This document shows positions 25,632 to 34,125 of a stretch of 37,676 nt of DNA, in pieces. The position numbers and the translations under genes were made by a program. The notes below the pieces were generated by a model, which was not told the DNA's origin, did no database searches, and worked only from the letters and a program-made list of their open reading frames with translations. Numbering within the stretch: the first letter of the stretch is position 1; the number at the start of each line of letters is the position of its first letter. This stretch comes from Euryarchaeota archaeon UBA433 (GTDB lineage: Archaea > Thermoplasmatota > Poseidoniia > Poseidoniales > Poseidoniaceae), in contig DAFX01000061.1 of assembly GCA_002495535.1 (NCBI GenBank), positions 9,646 to 47,321 on the forward strand, in the 5' to 3' direction.

Positions 25632-26294
25632 ATGAAAAAAACCTCAGCAAATGAGGAAGGAAAGTTCATTTCCATTGGTCTCAACCCTCCATCGATGACC
25701 GTCCACCCCTCGCTCAAAGCGCACGACCGTTGGCCCCGTCTCGTCGAACTTGTTCGCGACCTTGCGTTCATTGATGGCGGCAATGACGAAGCGTTCACCC
25801 TCGCAAGCGGTCGCACCTCCCGATGGTTCTTCGATACGAAACCCGTCATGATGCACCCCGAATCAACCCATTTGCTCGGCGAGATGCTCAACCTCAGAAT
25901 GGACGATATGGGCGCAGACTATGTCGGAGGGTTGGAATTGGGAGCGGTCCCCTTGACCGCTATCGCCGTCACAGCCTCTTCCGCCGATCATCCACGCCGT
26001 GGGTTCATGGTTCGCAAAGAACCGAAAGGGAGAGGCGGACGTAAAACCAACAACCCCCCAGGCATCGAAGGATGGCCACTGGCAAAGGGAGGTAACATCG
26101 TCATTGTCGAAGACGTCACCACCACCGGGGGCTCTGCAATCAAAGCCGTCGAACGCATCCATAACGATACGACCTGCACGGTTGTCGGCGTCATCAGCAT
26201 CGTTGACCGCGAAGAAGGCGCAGCAGCAGCATTCGCCGCAGCGGGCATTCATTTTGAGAGCATCATGACGCGCACCGACGTCGCCGGCCAGTGA
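25632..26294 (+). CDS. pyrE: Orotate phosphoribosyltransferase
   Basis: 220 residues. The enzyme joins orotate to PRPP to make orotidine monophosphate in pyrimidine synthesis. The PRPP-binding motif VIVEDVTTTGGSAIKAVE lies at about 157-174. FTLASGRTSRWFFDTKPV near 45 and RGFMVRKEPKGRGG near 120, with the catalytic-loop Lys residues, fit OPRT. An upstream TTG at 25593 is in frame but weak. The ATG at 25632 follows the TATA-like element at leaderless spacing, and an ATG at 25695 would remove a probably disordered 21-residue N-terminus. The methyltransferase gene starts 9 bases downstream, so they are likely cotranscribed. Confidence 0.93.
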   Translation: MKKTSANEEGKFISIGLNPPSMTVHPSLKAHDRWPRLVELVRDLAFIDGGNDEAFTLASGRTSRWFFDTKPVMMHPESTHLLGEMLNLRMDDMGADYVGGLELGAVPLTAIAVTASSADHPRRGFMVRKEPKGRGGRKTNNPPGIEGWPLAKGGNIVIVEDVTTTGGSAIKAVERIHNDTTCTVVGVISIVDREEGAAAAFAAAGIHFESIMTRTDVAGQ

Positions 26295-26303
26295 GGGCAA
26301 ACT

Positions 26304-27599
26304 ATGCCCGAAGTGCTCAACCCAGCGACCACCGAAACCGGCGGCCTCACCGAATCCGCTCCAGATTCGACCGCTCCAGCAGGCATGGTGTTCTATCACG
26401 CAAGTGAAGGAAAACCGCTGGCGACACCATGGCAGGTTGCGCTGATCCGTTCACAACTGCTTGCTCAAGCGGCATTGCCGGAAGGGATGATTCTGGACTG
26501 TGCTTGTGGTAGCGGCATCCAACTCGCCGCCCACGCCTCGGTATTACAGCGCCCAGCATTAGGGGTGGAATTGGATCCACATCGCGCCCAAGCGAGCGCT
26601 GTAAATCTACGAACCATAGCAGAACAGCGCAATGAACTGGCAACATCACGCATGCAGTCCACAAGAGTGATCGTGGGCGATGGAAGAGATGGCGCGGGCG
26701 TATTAGATGCACTCAAAGAACATCTCGGAACTTCCTCACGCAGCAAAATTGCTCTTCTGCACCTCGACCCGGCCCGCCCGAGGAACAGTCGAACTCACGG
26801 CCTGAATGAGATGGCCCCCCGGCTCGACGAGGTGTTCGCCGGTTGGCAACCATTCCTCGAGGAAGGGCGTAATGGTCCATCCTTGCTGTTGGACCTGTCC
26901 CCTCGCCTGACGCACGATCAACGCCTAGAGGTTGAGGCTCTGATCGATTTGACCTGGCCTGGATTACTTCGTACTTGGGTGTGGACCTCGAGGGGCAGAG
27001 GGCGCGTCGACCGTTTGGCCCTTTGGCTTGGCAGTGCGGCTGTCGAAGGCATTGCACGTCGATTTGTACGCATCCCTCCAGCGCTTGGAGCAGAGCCAAC
27101 CCTTGTTTCGGGCGGACGCAGGTTGATGCACGGCCCGGCTCACCCAGTTGCAGTCAATAGGCCACCGCGCCGTGGCGAGAGAATCAGCATCCTCGATGCA
27201 GCGCTCGTCGAAAGCGGTTTGGCCGAAGATTGGCTCAAGCGCGTGTCAAAGGAAAACGACATCGCCTGGGGCGTTGTTGAAGGTCGCCGACCTCAAATTC
27301 ACCATGCCCATCCTTTGAGGCTCGAAGCACCCGAAGATCGACTTCTGGTGCAGGCCACCGGGCGGGTCGTGGCGTTAGCTCGAATGCCTCTGGCGATTGA
27401 AAACGTCGACCGCTTGGTCGAGGTTTTGTTGGAACATGATATCGCCCGATTGACCGTCCGTGCCACCCTGCCCCCAGAGGTCCAACCGAAAATTCAGGGA
27501 GCCATCGACCGCCAATTGAGTCGAAGGCATGGCCGCAGGGATGCCTTTTTGATTCAACAACCCGGCGATGAAATGCTGCTGATTTGTATCGCAGAATAA
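26304..27599 (+). CDS. Class I SAM-dependent methyltransferase with THUMP-like C-terminus
   Basis: 431 residues. Motif I is ILDCACGSGIQLAAHA near 61-76. An acidic motif II, LGVELDPHRAQASAVNL, is near 90. The catalytic-type motif LLHLDPARPRNSRTHG is near 150 and recalls the DPARR of RNA or base methyltransferases with a THUMP-like tail. The C-terminal 150 residues fit that accessory domain, with RPQIHHAHPLRLEAPEDRLLVQATGR as a likely part of it. The substrate is probably an RNA base but is not demonstrated. The gene follows pyrE by 9 bases. A 148-base gap then precedes the ribosomal cluster. Confidence 0.8.
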   Translation: MPEVLNPATTETGGLTESAPDSTAPAGMVFYHASEGKPLATPWQVALIRSQLLAQAALPEGMILDCACGSGIQLAAHASVLQRPALGVELDPHRAQASAVNLRTIAEQRNELATSRMQSTRVIVGDGRDGAGVLDALKEHLGTSSRSKIALLHLDPARPRNSRTHGLNEMAPRLDEVFAGWQPFLEEGRNGPSLLLDLSPRLTHDQRLEVEALIDLTWPGLLRTWVWTSRGRGRVDRLALWLGSAAVEGIARRFVRIPPALGAEPTLVSGGRRLMHGPAHPVAVNRPPRRGERISILDAALVESGLAEDWLKRVSKENDIAWGVVEGRRPQIHHAHPLRLEAPEDRLLVQATGRVVALARMPLAIENVDRLVEVLLEHDIARLTVRATLPPEVQPKIQGAIDRQLSRRHGRRDAFLIQQPGDEMLLICIAE

Positions 27600-27682
27600 A
27601 ATCAAATTCGAAACTGCTGAATGCAGGCCACAAAAAAAACCCAAATCTCGCTTTCAGCATCGCGATGAGCGCGTCGCGGTCT

Positions 27683-27690
27683 TGATATAG
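27683..27690 (+). promoter_or_regulatory. TATA box of the ribosomal protein cluster
   Basis: TGATATAG stands in a GC-rich gap before rps13. Transcription about 25 bases downstream (near 27712) would give a leader of about 36 bases. That leader contains AAGGTGA, a Shine-Dalgarno-like sequence just before the ATG at 27748. This gene therefore appears to use a led, not leaderless, transcript. Confidence 0.45.
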
Positions 27691-27747
27691 GGGAGGTTGG
27701 TCCGAAACCTGCTTGACACTATGTGTTGAGGTTGAAGGTGAACCAAC

Positions 27748-28215
27748 ATGGCACGACCGAAGGAAGAAGATTTGGGAGAAGATTTCTCGTATATTCTACG
27801 TATGGCTGATACCGATATGGACGGGCTAAAGACCCTCGCAACAGCATTGACTTCGGTCAAAGGCGTTGGACCTCGCACAGCAGTTCAGATTTGCAAGAAC
27901 ACCGGATTCTCACCTTCTTCCCTCGCCGGACATCTTTCAATCGAAGAGCAAGAAACGCTCCGACTCGCCATCGAAGGCTATGCCGAGACCGTCCCACTTT
28001 GGATGCTCAACCGCCAACGTGATCTGGAAACAGGTGACGAACTCCACCTCACCGGTCAACAAGTGACGTTGACCCTCAAAGACGACATCGACCGGCTTCG
28101 TACCATGAAGTGCTACCGTGGTGTTCGCCATGCAAGCGGCAACAAGGTCCGTGGACAGCGCGGCCGTTCCAACGGTCGTGGAGGCCTCACACTCGGTGTG
28201 AAGCGAAGTAAGTGA
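27748..28215 (+). CDS. rps13: 30S ribosomal protein S13 (uS13)
   Basis: 155 residues, the usual archaeal size. It binds the head of the small subunit near the A site and P-site tRNA. After a short acidic N-terminus the protein shows LTSVKGVGPRTAVQICKNTGF, the helix-hairpin-helix of S13. The C-terminus contains KCYRGVRHASGNKVRGQRGRSNGRGG, matching the family's basic tail. AAGGTGA precedes the ATG. It is the first gene of an S13-S4-S11-Rpo3 run, the order conserved in archaea. Confidence 0.97.
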   Translation: MARPKEEDLGEDFSYILRMADTDMDGLKTLATALTSVKGVGPRTAVQICKNTGFSPSSLAGHLSIEEQETLRLAIEGYAETVPLWMLNRQRDLETGDELHLTGQQVTLTLKDDIDRLRTMKCYRGVRHASGNKVRGQRGRSNGRGGLTLGVKRSK

Positions 28216-28233
28216 TATTTGGAGGGATGATGA

Positions 28234-28893
28234 ATGGGAGAACCAAAATTTGCACGCCCGAAGTTCGACACACCTTCTCACCCGTGGAAGGCTGAACGAA
28301 TTGAAGAAGAGCACGCGATTCAAAAGAACCATGGCCTCAAAAACATGCGAGAGATTTGGAAGTCCAAGTCTCAACTTCGCCGCCACCGACGCCAAGCCAT
28401 GCGCTTGATTGGAATGGCGGACGACAGCGTTTCCCACTCCAAGCGCGAGAAAGACGATCTCATTCGTTCACTCCACAACAAGGGCCTTATCGCTTCTGAT
28501 GCATCCCTCGACGACATTCTTTCGCTCGGTACCGAGGACATCCTCAACCGCCGACTGCAAGCCCAAGTCTACTACAAGGGTCTTGCAGCAACCATGAAGC
28601 AAGCACGCCAGCTTGTGACCCACGGCCACATTTGCGTTGGCGACCAAAAGGTCACCATCCCTTCCTATCCTGTGAGCCGAGATGAAGAAGAACTCATCAA
28701 GTACCACATATCCTCTGATTTGAACAACCCGGAACATGAAATCCGCAAGGCCATCGACGGACGCGCCTCCTCTGCAGAATACGCAGTTGAAGAGGAAGAA
28801 GTCGATCCCGAAGCAACCGCTGAATTCGCTACCGAAGTGAAGGAAGCAGCCGAAGAAGCACCTTCCGCAGACGACGCCGGAGGTGACGAGTGA
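28234..28893 (+). CDS. rps4: 30S ribosomal protein S4 (uS4) with acidic tail
   Basis: 219 residues. The body matches archaeal S4, an early-assembling 16S rRNA-binding protein. SILGTEDIL-type helices precede the S4 RNA-binding domain QARQLVTHGHICVGDQKVTIPSYPVS. The last 45 residues or so are strongly acidic (AVEEEEVDPEATAEF and EVKEAAEEAPSADD). This extends the protein beyond the roughly 175 residues common in archaea. A strong GGAGGG Shine-Dalgarno precedes the ATG by about 8 bases. The stop TGA overlaps the rps11 start in TGATG, consistent with coupled translation. Confidence 0.96.
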   Translation: MGEPKFARPKFDTPSHPWKAERIEEEHAIQKNHGLKNMREIWKSKSQLRRHRRQAMRLIGMADDSVSHSKREKDDLIRSLHNKGLIASDASLDDILSLGTEDILNRRLQAQVYYKGLAATMKQARQLVTHGHICVGDQKVTIPSYPVSRDEEELIKYHISSDLNNPEHEIRKAIDGRASSAEYAVEEEEVDPEATAEFATEVKEAAEEAPSADDAGGDE

Positions 28894-29276
28894 TGACCCG
28901 ACGAGCAATTATCAACATCTTCAGTTCGTACAACAACATCCTCATGACAGCAACCGATCTGACCGGTGCTGAAACGATCACAACCTGCTCCGGCGGTCAA
29001 GTGGTCAAGTCCTCCAAAGACAGCGGCGGTCAATTCGCAGCAACCCGTGCTGCTGAAAAGATGGCTGATGCCCTTAAGGAAAAGGAATTCACTCAACTCA
29101 TCATCAAGTACCGCGCTCCAGGTGGTAACCTCTCCAACAACACCGGTCCTGGTGCACAAGCAGCAATTCGCGCACTCACCCGTGCGGGAATGACCATTAC
29201 ACGAATCGAAGACGTGACGCCAATCGCTCACGACGGTACCAAAAAGAAGGGTGGCCGCCGTGGCCGCCGTGTCTGA
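28893..29276 (+). CDS. rps11: 30S ribosomal protein S11 (uS11)
   Basis: 127 residues. S11 lies on the platform of the small subunit. The sequence follows the family closely: INIFSSYNNILMTATDLTGAET, SGGQVVKSSKDSGGQFAATRAAEKMA, and a C-terminal RIEDVTPIAHDG followed by the basic KKKGGRRGRRV. The ATG at 28893 shares a base with the rps4 stop. A GTG directly in front is also in frame but is less likely. Confidence 0.97.
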   Translation: MTRRAIINIFSSYNNILMTATDLTGAETITTCSGGQVVKSSKDSGGQFAATRAAEKMADALKEKEFTQLIIKYRAPGGNLSNNTGPGAQAAIRALTRAGMTITRIEDVTPIAHDGTKKKGGRRGRRV

Positions 29277-29293
29277 AATTTGAGGTGGAATAT

Positions 29294-30226
29294 ATGGATG
29301 CAAAGATTGTTGATGGCTGGCCCCAAGGAAACGCTATTCGAATTCTCTTGACAAACACAGATTCTGCTCAGGTGAACGCTGTTCGCCGTGCACTCATCGC
29401 AGATGTTCCAAAGTTGGCCATTCACAAGGTCAATTTCACCCAAGGTGTGAACCAAGACAGCAAGGGCGAAGTCCTCGAGTCGGTCAACGTTCTGCCAGAC
29501 GAAATTATCGCTCACCGCTTGGCCATGATCCCTATTCCAACCATCCCGGAAGAAGGCATTCACTTTTCAGACCAATGTCCAAACTGCATCGATCTCGCCG
29601 AGGAGCACAAAGGATGCCCGTCGTGTCAAGTTCTGTACTCCCTCAACATCCAAGGTCCAAAAGCCGACGCTGAAGAAGAATACAAGACCGTTTACGCGGG
29701 CGACTTGACAACCATCTCGGATCAAATGTTCGACATCCGCGACGAACACAAGCGCATTCCATTGACCATCCTCTCGAAGGGTCAATTCCTCGAACTCTAC
29801 GCCTTTGCCACACTTGGCCGAGGTCGAGACCACGCAAAGTGGGCTACTGCAGCAGCAATCGGCTTCCGACCACAACAAATTGCTAAACTCAACAAACCAA
29901 AGAAGGCATCAATTCTGTTCGATCTTGATTTGAAAACTTCTGATGGTAAGCAAATCGATGCTAAACTGTTCGGTAAGGACAAGACCGTGACCGATGTCAA
30001 CCACGTCATGGATCTTGAAGCAGCACTCCACCAAGTTGGGCCGGGTACAAACCGTGACGGCGACTTTGATGACGCAATCACCTTCGAAGAAGTTGAGAAC
30101 GCTTACGTCTTCACCTTCGAAACCGACGGCAGCCTCACCCCCGAGCAAGCTTTCAATTCCGCAATGGACGAACTCAAAGCACGCTTTGAAAATCTGGCCA
30201 GCGATATCGAGCGTGCTTTTGCTTGA
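29294..30226 (+). CDS. rpo3: RNA polymerase subunit Rpo3 (RpoD)
   Basis: 310 residues. This is the archaeal counterpart of bacterial alpha and eukaryotic Rpb3, forming the assembly platform with Rpo11. Family features are NAIRILLTNTDSAQVNAVRRALIADVPKLAIHKV at the N-terminus and LPDEIIAHRLAMIPIP. A ferredoxin-like insert carries Cys95, Cys98, Cys108 and Cys111 (CPNC and CPSC). Four Cys suit either an iron-sulphur cluster or a zinc ion; archaeal Rpo3 is known for clusters in this insert. The ATG at 29294 follows GAGGTGG by 7 bases. The protein is longer than the roughly 260 residues of many archaeal homologues. The usual L18e-L13-S9 genes do not follow. Confidence 0.96.
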   Translation: MDAKIVDGWPQGNAIRILLTNTDSAQVNAVRRALIADVPKLAIHKVNFTQGVNQDSKGEVLESVNVLPDEIIAHRLAMIPIPTIPEEGIHFSDQCPNCIDLAEEHKGCPSCQVLYSLNIQGPKADAEEEYKTVYAGDLTTISDQMFDIRDEHKRIPLTILSKGQFLELYAFATLGRGRDHAKWATAAAIGFRPQQIAKLNKPKKASILFDLDLKTSDGKQIDAKLFGKDKTVTDVNHVMDLEAALHQVGPGTNRDGDFDDAITFEEVENAYVFTFETDGSLTPEQAFNSAMDELKARFENLASDIERAFA

Positions 30227-30273
30227 AATTAGCGTTGGAAGCATTGTTTTGACGCAATCCTCCTCATCCGAGG

Positions 30274-30282
30274 TTTGATAAC
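30274..30282 (+). promoter_or_regulatory. TATA-like element before surface protein gene
   Basis: TTTGATAAC is centred about 27 bases before the ATG at 30305, matching leaderless spacing. It lies just downstream of the rpo3 stop, so the surface protein can be expressed separately from the ribosomal cluster. Confidence 0.4.
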
Positions 30283-30288
30283 GGAGCA

Positions 30289-30304
30289 TGACGGCCGTTT
30301 TTTT
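30289..30304 (+). terminator. Palindrome plus T-tract, possible terminator of ribosomal cluster
   Basis: A perfect eight-base palindrome (ACGGCCGT) runs into seven consecutive T residues directly before the surface-protein start codon. Archaeal termination depends mainly on T-rich runs, so this could end transcripts reading through from rpo3. Its position between the TATA-like element and the start codon makes it equally part of the downstream promoter region. Confidence 0.25.
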
Positions 30305-33300
30305 ATGCAGAACGCCCGTCGCACTGCCCTATGCCTTATCCTTTTGTTCCTCATTGCGCCATTCATGCCGCTTGCAATTGCAAGCGCTCCCGGTGAGGAA
30401 ACGAAAATCCATCTCGATCAGCCTGCAGAGGCGACATTCAGTGAATCGATGCCCATAACAAACTTGTTGGGGCAAAAAGCACTCGACACCCTTGCTCCGA
30501 AAAGCAGCACCTCAAGCGGTCGTGCCGCATGCCCAAGCCCCACCTCGCTCCAGTCTGACGGGGGCTCCAACGGCGATGCTGGTGCAGATGCCAATACCTC
30601 CCGAAGTCTTGGAACAAATCCAAATTCGGGTTCAACAGGTACCCAGGGGTGCGTCGATGCGACCGATACCGATGATTGGTACACAGTCACGACCACTGCT
30701 GGAAAGGATGTCGATGTGGAACTCGTTGTCCCAACTGGAGCCGATTTCGACCTCTATTTGGTGGATTCAAGCGGGAATGAATACGATTATGATTGGTCGG
30801 AATACAGCGACCCATTGGAAAAAGTCAGCACGTCTGGAACAAGTTTCTCTGGCGTCGCAAGTACATTTTACATCAACGTCAGAGCCTATTCCGGCGATGG
30901 CCAATACACGTTGAGAACCTGGACCAACAACACCCCTCCAAAACCTGACTTGACCCTCACTTCGATCACGGAACCTGCCAGCGGGCAGGCAGGGGCTACT
31001 GTCAGCGTCACTTATGTGGTCGAAAACATCTACAACACCACATCGGATCCTTTCGAAGTCCAATTCGTTCTCTCCACCGACCAAACTTACGATATCTTGG
31101 ACGAATTGATCGATGCATCTGAGGGTGAAGCGGCTCTGGCTGAAAACACCAGCCGAACGACAACAACAAATGTACAATTACCCTCTAATTTGGCAAATGG
31201 AACCTACTATTGGCTTCTCTTTGTAGACGGCTATGACAATGTCACGGAACATAATGAATCAAACAATTTCTTGGCGTCCGATGGCGTCATGCTTGTTGGC
31301 GAATCCTGTGACGACCTCCATCCTAACGGCGTTGATGACGCAGGTCTTGGTGCCGACGCACCAAACAACGAATCGGCAGCTTCAACCTCAATGGGCCAGA
31401 ACGTTACTGACTCATACACGGGCTGCATTGATGGAATAGAAGGCAACGATGTCTTCTCCTTCGACGTACCCGCCAATCACACCATTGAAGCCCAGGTCAC
31501 CCTTGATCAGTCGGTTTTCTTCACGCTTCGATTGACGGATGGTGCTTCAACGACCGTCGATTACGTGGGCACATCTGGATTTGTGACCACCCTCGGAACC
31601 GATTATGATGGCATTGGAGGCGTGTATTTCGTCAACATTTCACGCTCGGGAACAGGTGTGAACTGGACCATGGACGTATGGACAAATTATTCGACTCCAA
31701 AAGCCAATTTGGTGATAAATAGCATCGACCCTCAATCCTTGACCAGCAGCGCAGGAGCCTCCCTTCTTGCAGACATTGAAGTCAACAACACGGGCACACT
31801 CCTTGCTCCTACGAGCACCCTCACTGCTTGGCTTTCTGTCGACGGAACTCTGTCGGATTTGGATTTAGAACTCGGCAACATCACCGTCCCATCGCTTGAC
31901 ATTAATGAATCTCAAATCTTACAGTTCTCGGGCTCTGTTCCCTCAAGCGCACAAGGGGGCAACTACACGTTCATCGTGATGATTGATTCCAATGAACTCA
32001 TTGACGAGAAATCTGAAGCAGATAATGAAGCGGCTGCTGAAGACAATATTCTCGTCGATGCAAAAGCCACTGCATGCCCAACTCAAGACGATGGAATGTC
32101 CGGCAGCGACACGGGAGAAGATGAGACTGGGGCGTACTTCCTCGGCCAAGACATTTCTATGACGATCACCGGTTGTGTTCACAAAGATGTTGACGATATT
32201 GATTGGTTCGAAGTCAGTGTATCTCAAGGCCTGAACCTTACGGTTACGCTGGTCAATGCTCCAGATCAGGACGCAGACCTCTACCTGCGAGACAATGCCG
32301 GAGAATGGTTCGACCGAGGCTTCCTCGCTGGTTCAAACGATGAAACAGTGACCACTGCAGATTCAACCACCTACTCTGGAACAGGAGGGACCTTCTACAT
32401 CAGCGTTGAAGCCTGGCTCTCTCTTGGCGTTTACACCCTGGTGATTGAAACCGAAGGCGTGGACCCTGATTCTTTCAACTGCGGGCAACAAAACGACATC
32501 GGCCTCGGCCAAGATGCTCCCGCAGGAAATGGAATCAATATTGGACAAAACCCCTCAGTTGGTGGTGAAGGATGCTTTTCGGGAACTGACGACTCCGACA
32601 TCTACACCTTCTCCATAAACAACGATGAGAACTTCGATATGACCTTCGATGCCGACACAAGCCTTCCATTCACTGCAACCCTCCAAGACGCAGGAGGCAA
32701 CCTGGTTGCTTATGCAGACAACACGAGCTACGGTATGGTATTCCAAACTCTTGACACAGAATACGAAGGACAAACTAAGGATTACACGCTTGTCATCGAT
32801 GCTGCCGGTTCAGCAGGCCTCTACAACCTCTCGATCAACACCGTAGGGCCCGCCCCTGCCGACATTGGCATCGAGATGCTCGTCTGCCCGAACAACCACA
32901 CCTCGGGCGAGGAGACACAAATTTCATGGGAACTCATCAGTTTGAGAGGTCCTGGAAACGGCGCTACGATTACAATTCACATCGATCTTCTCGATGAAAA
33001 TGGAAGCGAAGTCGATCGAATGGCAACCACCTCCGCTGTCGTTAACACCCAAGGAAACCTCACCTTTGGTGCGGACTCAGAATTTTACACAACCCCGGAT
33101 GAAACGGCAACAGGCATGTACGCCTGCCGAATCACGATTGATGTGAACAATGCCCTACCCGAAAGCAATGAAGACAACAACATGTTGATCGGCGATGCGT
33201 TCATGATTCAAAATGAAGAGGAACTTTGGGCGAACGACGTGGACCGTGACGGATTCAACACCACCGATTCAGGAGACGGCATGGTTGATGATTGCCCAAC

Positions 33301-34066
33301 CACCTTTGGCGAATCAACCATCGACCGATATGGTTGTGCAGATATCGACGAGGATGGCGTCTCAAATTTGAATGATTTCTGGCCCCTTGATGACTCACAA
33401 GCGCTTGACAGCGATCTGGACGGCTATGGTGACAATCCGTTTGGAACCGATGGTGACCAATGCCCAGATACACCCGGTATAGCGAACGGTGAAGGCGGCG
33501 ATGGATGCCCAGCAGAGAACACAGACACAGACGGCGATGGCGTAGAAAACGCCGTTGATGCCTGCCCCGCTACACCACTTGGTACAGCGGTCGGTGCCGA
33601 CGGATGTGAACTCGTAGACGACAATGGAAACACAACCGACGGCGGCACTGACAACCAAACAACCGGTGGCGAAGACAACACGACATTGCCGGGCGATGGA
33701 GAAGGAGGGGACACCACGGGTGATGGCGATGGAACTGTCAATGAATCCGACGACCAAACCGATCTTTCCAATGTACAATCCGATTCAACCATCTTTGGTA
33801 TGTCGCCATGGATTGTCTATGGGCTCGCAGGGTTCGTGATCATCGGCTTGCTTTCAGTTCTCCTGCTTCGAGGCAGGAGCACGGACTCGTCTAGTGCTTT
33901 TGCAGCGCAAGAAAAGGCGTACGGCGCAGCGGCCCTCCCTGCTAGCGATCCGACCATCACCGCTGAACAGTTGGCCTACGAACAGCAACTCCTTGCTTCA
34001 GGTTACCCGGCGGATTATGCTCGGGCCTATGCAGATCAACACTTCCGACCTTGGTTGAAGAACTGA
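30305..34066 (+). CDS. Large membrane-anchored surface protein with PPC, CARDB and TSP3-like repeats
   Basis: 1253 residues. A signal peptide (basic RR then a hydrophobic stretch, ending about residue 28 after AIASA) directs export. By eye the outer part contains four PPC-like beta units (about 116-205, 334-462, 591-716, 724-849). They show DDWYTVTT, FSFDVPA, DWFEVSV and DIYTFSI followed by DLYL-type strands. Between them lie three CARDB-like units (about 213-325, 465-586, 851-969), each ending in the typical ESNEDNN or EHNESNN motif. Residues 977-1105 hold Asp-rich, calcium-binding thrombospondin type 3-like repeats (DRDGFNTTDSGDG, DTDGDGVENAVDACP). A Gly-, Asp- and Thr-rich linker, one membrane helix (about 1166-1191) and a 60-residue cytoplasmic tail follow. 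Likely role: adhesion or substrate capture; no catalytic domain was found. Confidence 0.9.
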   Translation: MQNARRTALCLILLFLIAPFMPLAIASAPGEETKIHLDQPAEATFSESMPITNLLGQKALDTLAPKSSTSSGRAACPSPTSLQSDGGSNGDAGADANTSRSLGTNPNSGSTGTQGCVDATDTDDWYTVTTTAGKDVDVELVVPTGADFDLYLVDSSGNEYDYDWSEYSDPLEKVSTSGTSFSGVASTFYINVRAYSGDGQYTLRTWTNNTPPKPDLTLTSITEPASGQAGATVSVTYVVENIYNTTSDPFEVQFVLSTDQTYDILDELIDASEGEAALAENTSRTTTTNVQLPSNLANGTYYWLLFVDGYDNVTEHNESNNFLASDGVMLVGESCDDLHPNGVDDAGLGADAPNNESAASTSMGQNVTDSYTGCIDGIEGNDVFSFDVPANHTIEAQVTLDQSVFFTLRLTDGASTTVDYVGTSGFVTTLGTDYDGIGGVYFVNISRSGTGVNWTMDVWTNYSTPKANLVINSIDPQSLTSSAGASLLADIEVNNTGTLLAPTSTLTAWLSVDGTLSDLDLELGNITVPSLDINESQILQFSGSVPSSAQGGNYTFIVMIDSNELIDEKSEADNEAAAEDNILVDAKATACPTQDDGMSGSDTGEDETGAYFLGQDISMTITGCVHKDVDDIDWFEVSVSQGLNLTVTLVNAPDQDADLYLRDNAGEWFDRGFLAGSNDETVTTADSTTYSGTGGTFYISVEAWLSLGVYTLVIETEGVDPDSFNCGQQNDIGLGQDAPAGNGINIGQNPSVGGEGCFSGTDDSDIYTFSINNDENFDMTFDADTSLPFTATLQDAGGNLVAYADNTSYGMVFQTLDTEYEGQTKDYTLVIDAAGSAGLYNLSINTVGPAPADIGIEMLVCPNNHTSGEETQISWELISLRGPGNGATITIHIDLLDENGSEVDRMATTSAVVNTQGNLTFGADSEFYTTPDETATGMYACRITIDVNNALPESNEDNNMLIGDAFMIQNEEELWANDVDRDGFNTTDSGDGMVDDCPTTFGESTIDRYGCADIDEDGVSNLNDFWPLDDSQALDSDLDGYGDNPFGTDGDQCPDTPGIANGEGGDGCPAENTDTDGDGVENAVDACPATPLGTAVGADGCELVDDNGNTTDGGTDNQTTGGEDNTTLPGDGEGGDTTGDGDGTVNESDDQTDLSNVQSDSTIFGMSPWIVYGLAGFVIIGLLSVLLLRGRSTDSSSAFAAQEKAYGAAALPASDPTITAEQLAYEQQLLASGYPADYARAYADQHFRPWLKN

Positions 34067-34125
34067 GCCTAGACACGAGGATTTCATGGGCGAATGCTCA
34101 TGACCCCCCGAGCCTTCGAAGGGTT

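Noticed and set aside
30418..33839. Numerous 60-140 codon frames in other frames of the surface protein gene
   Set aside because: They are shadows produced by the repetitive, low-stop composition of the long gene.
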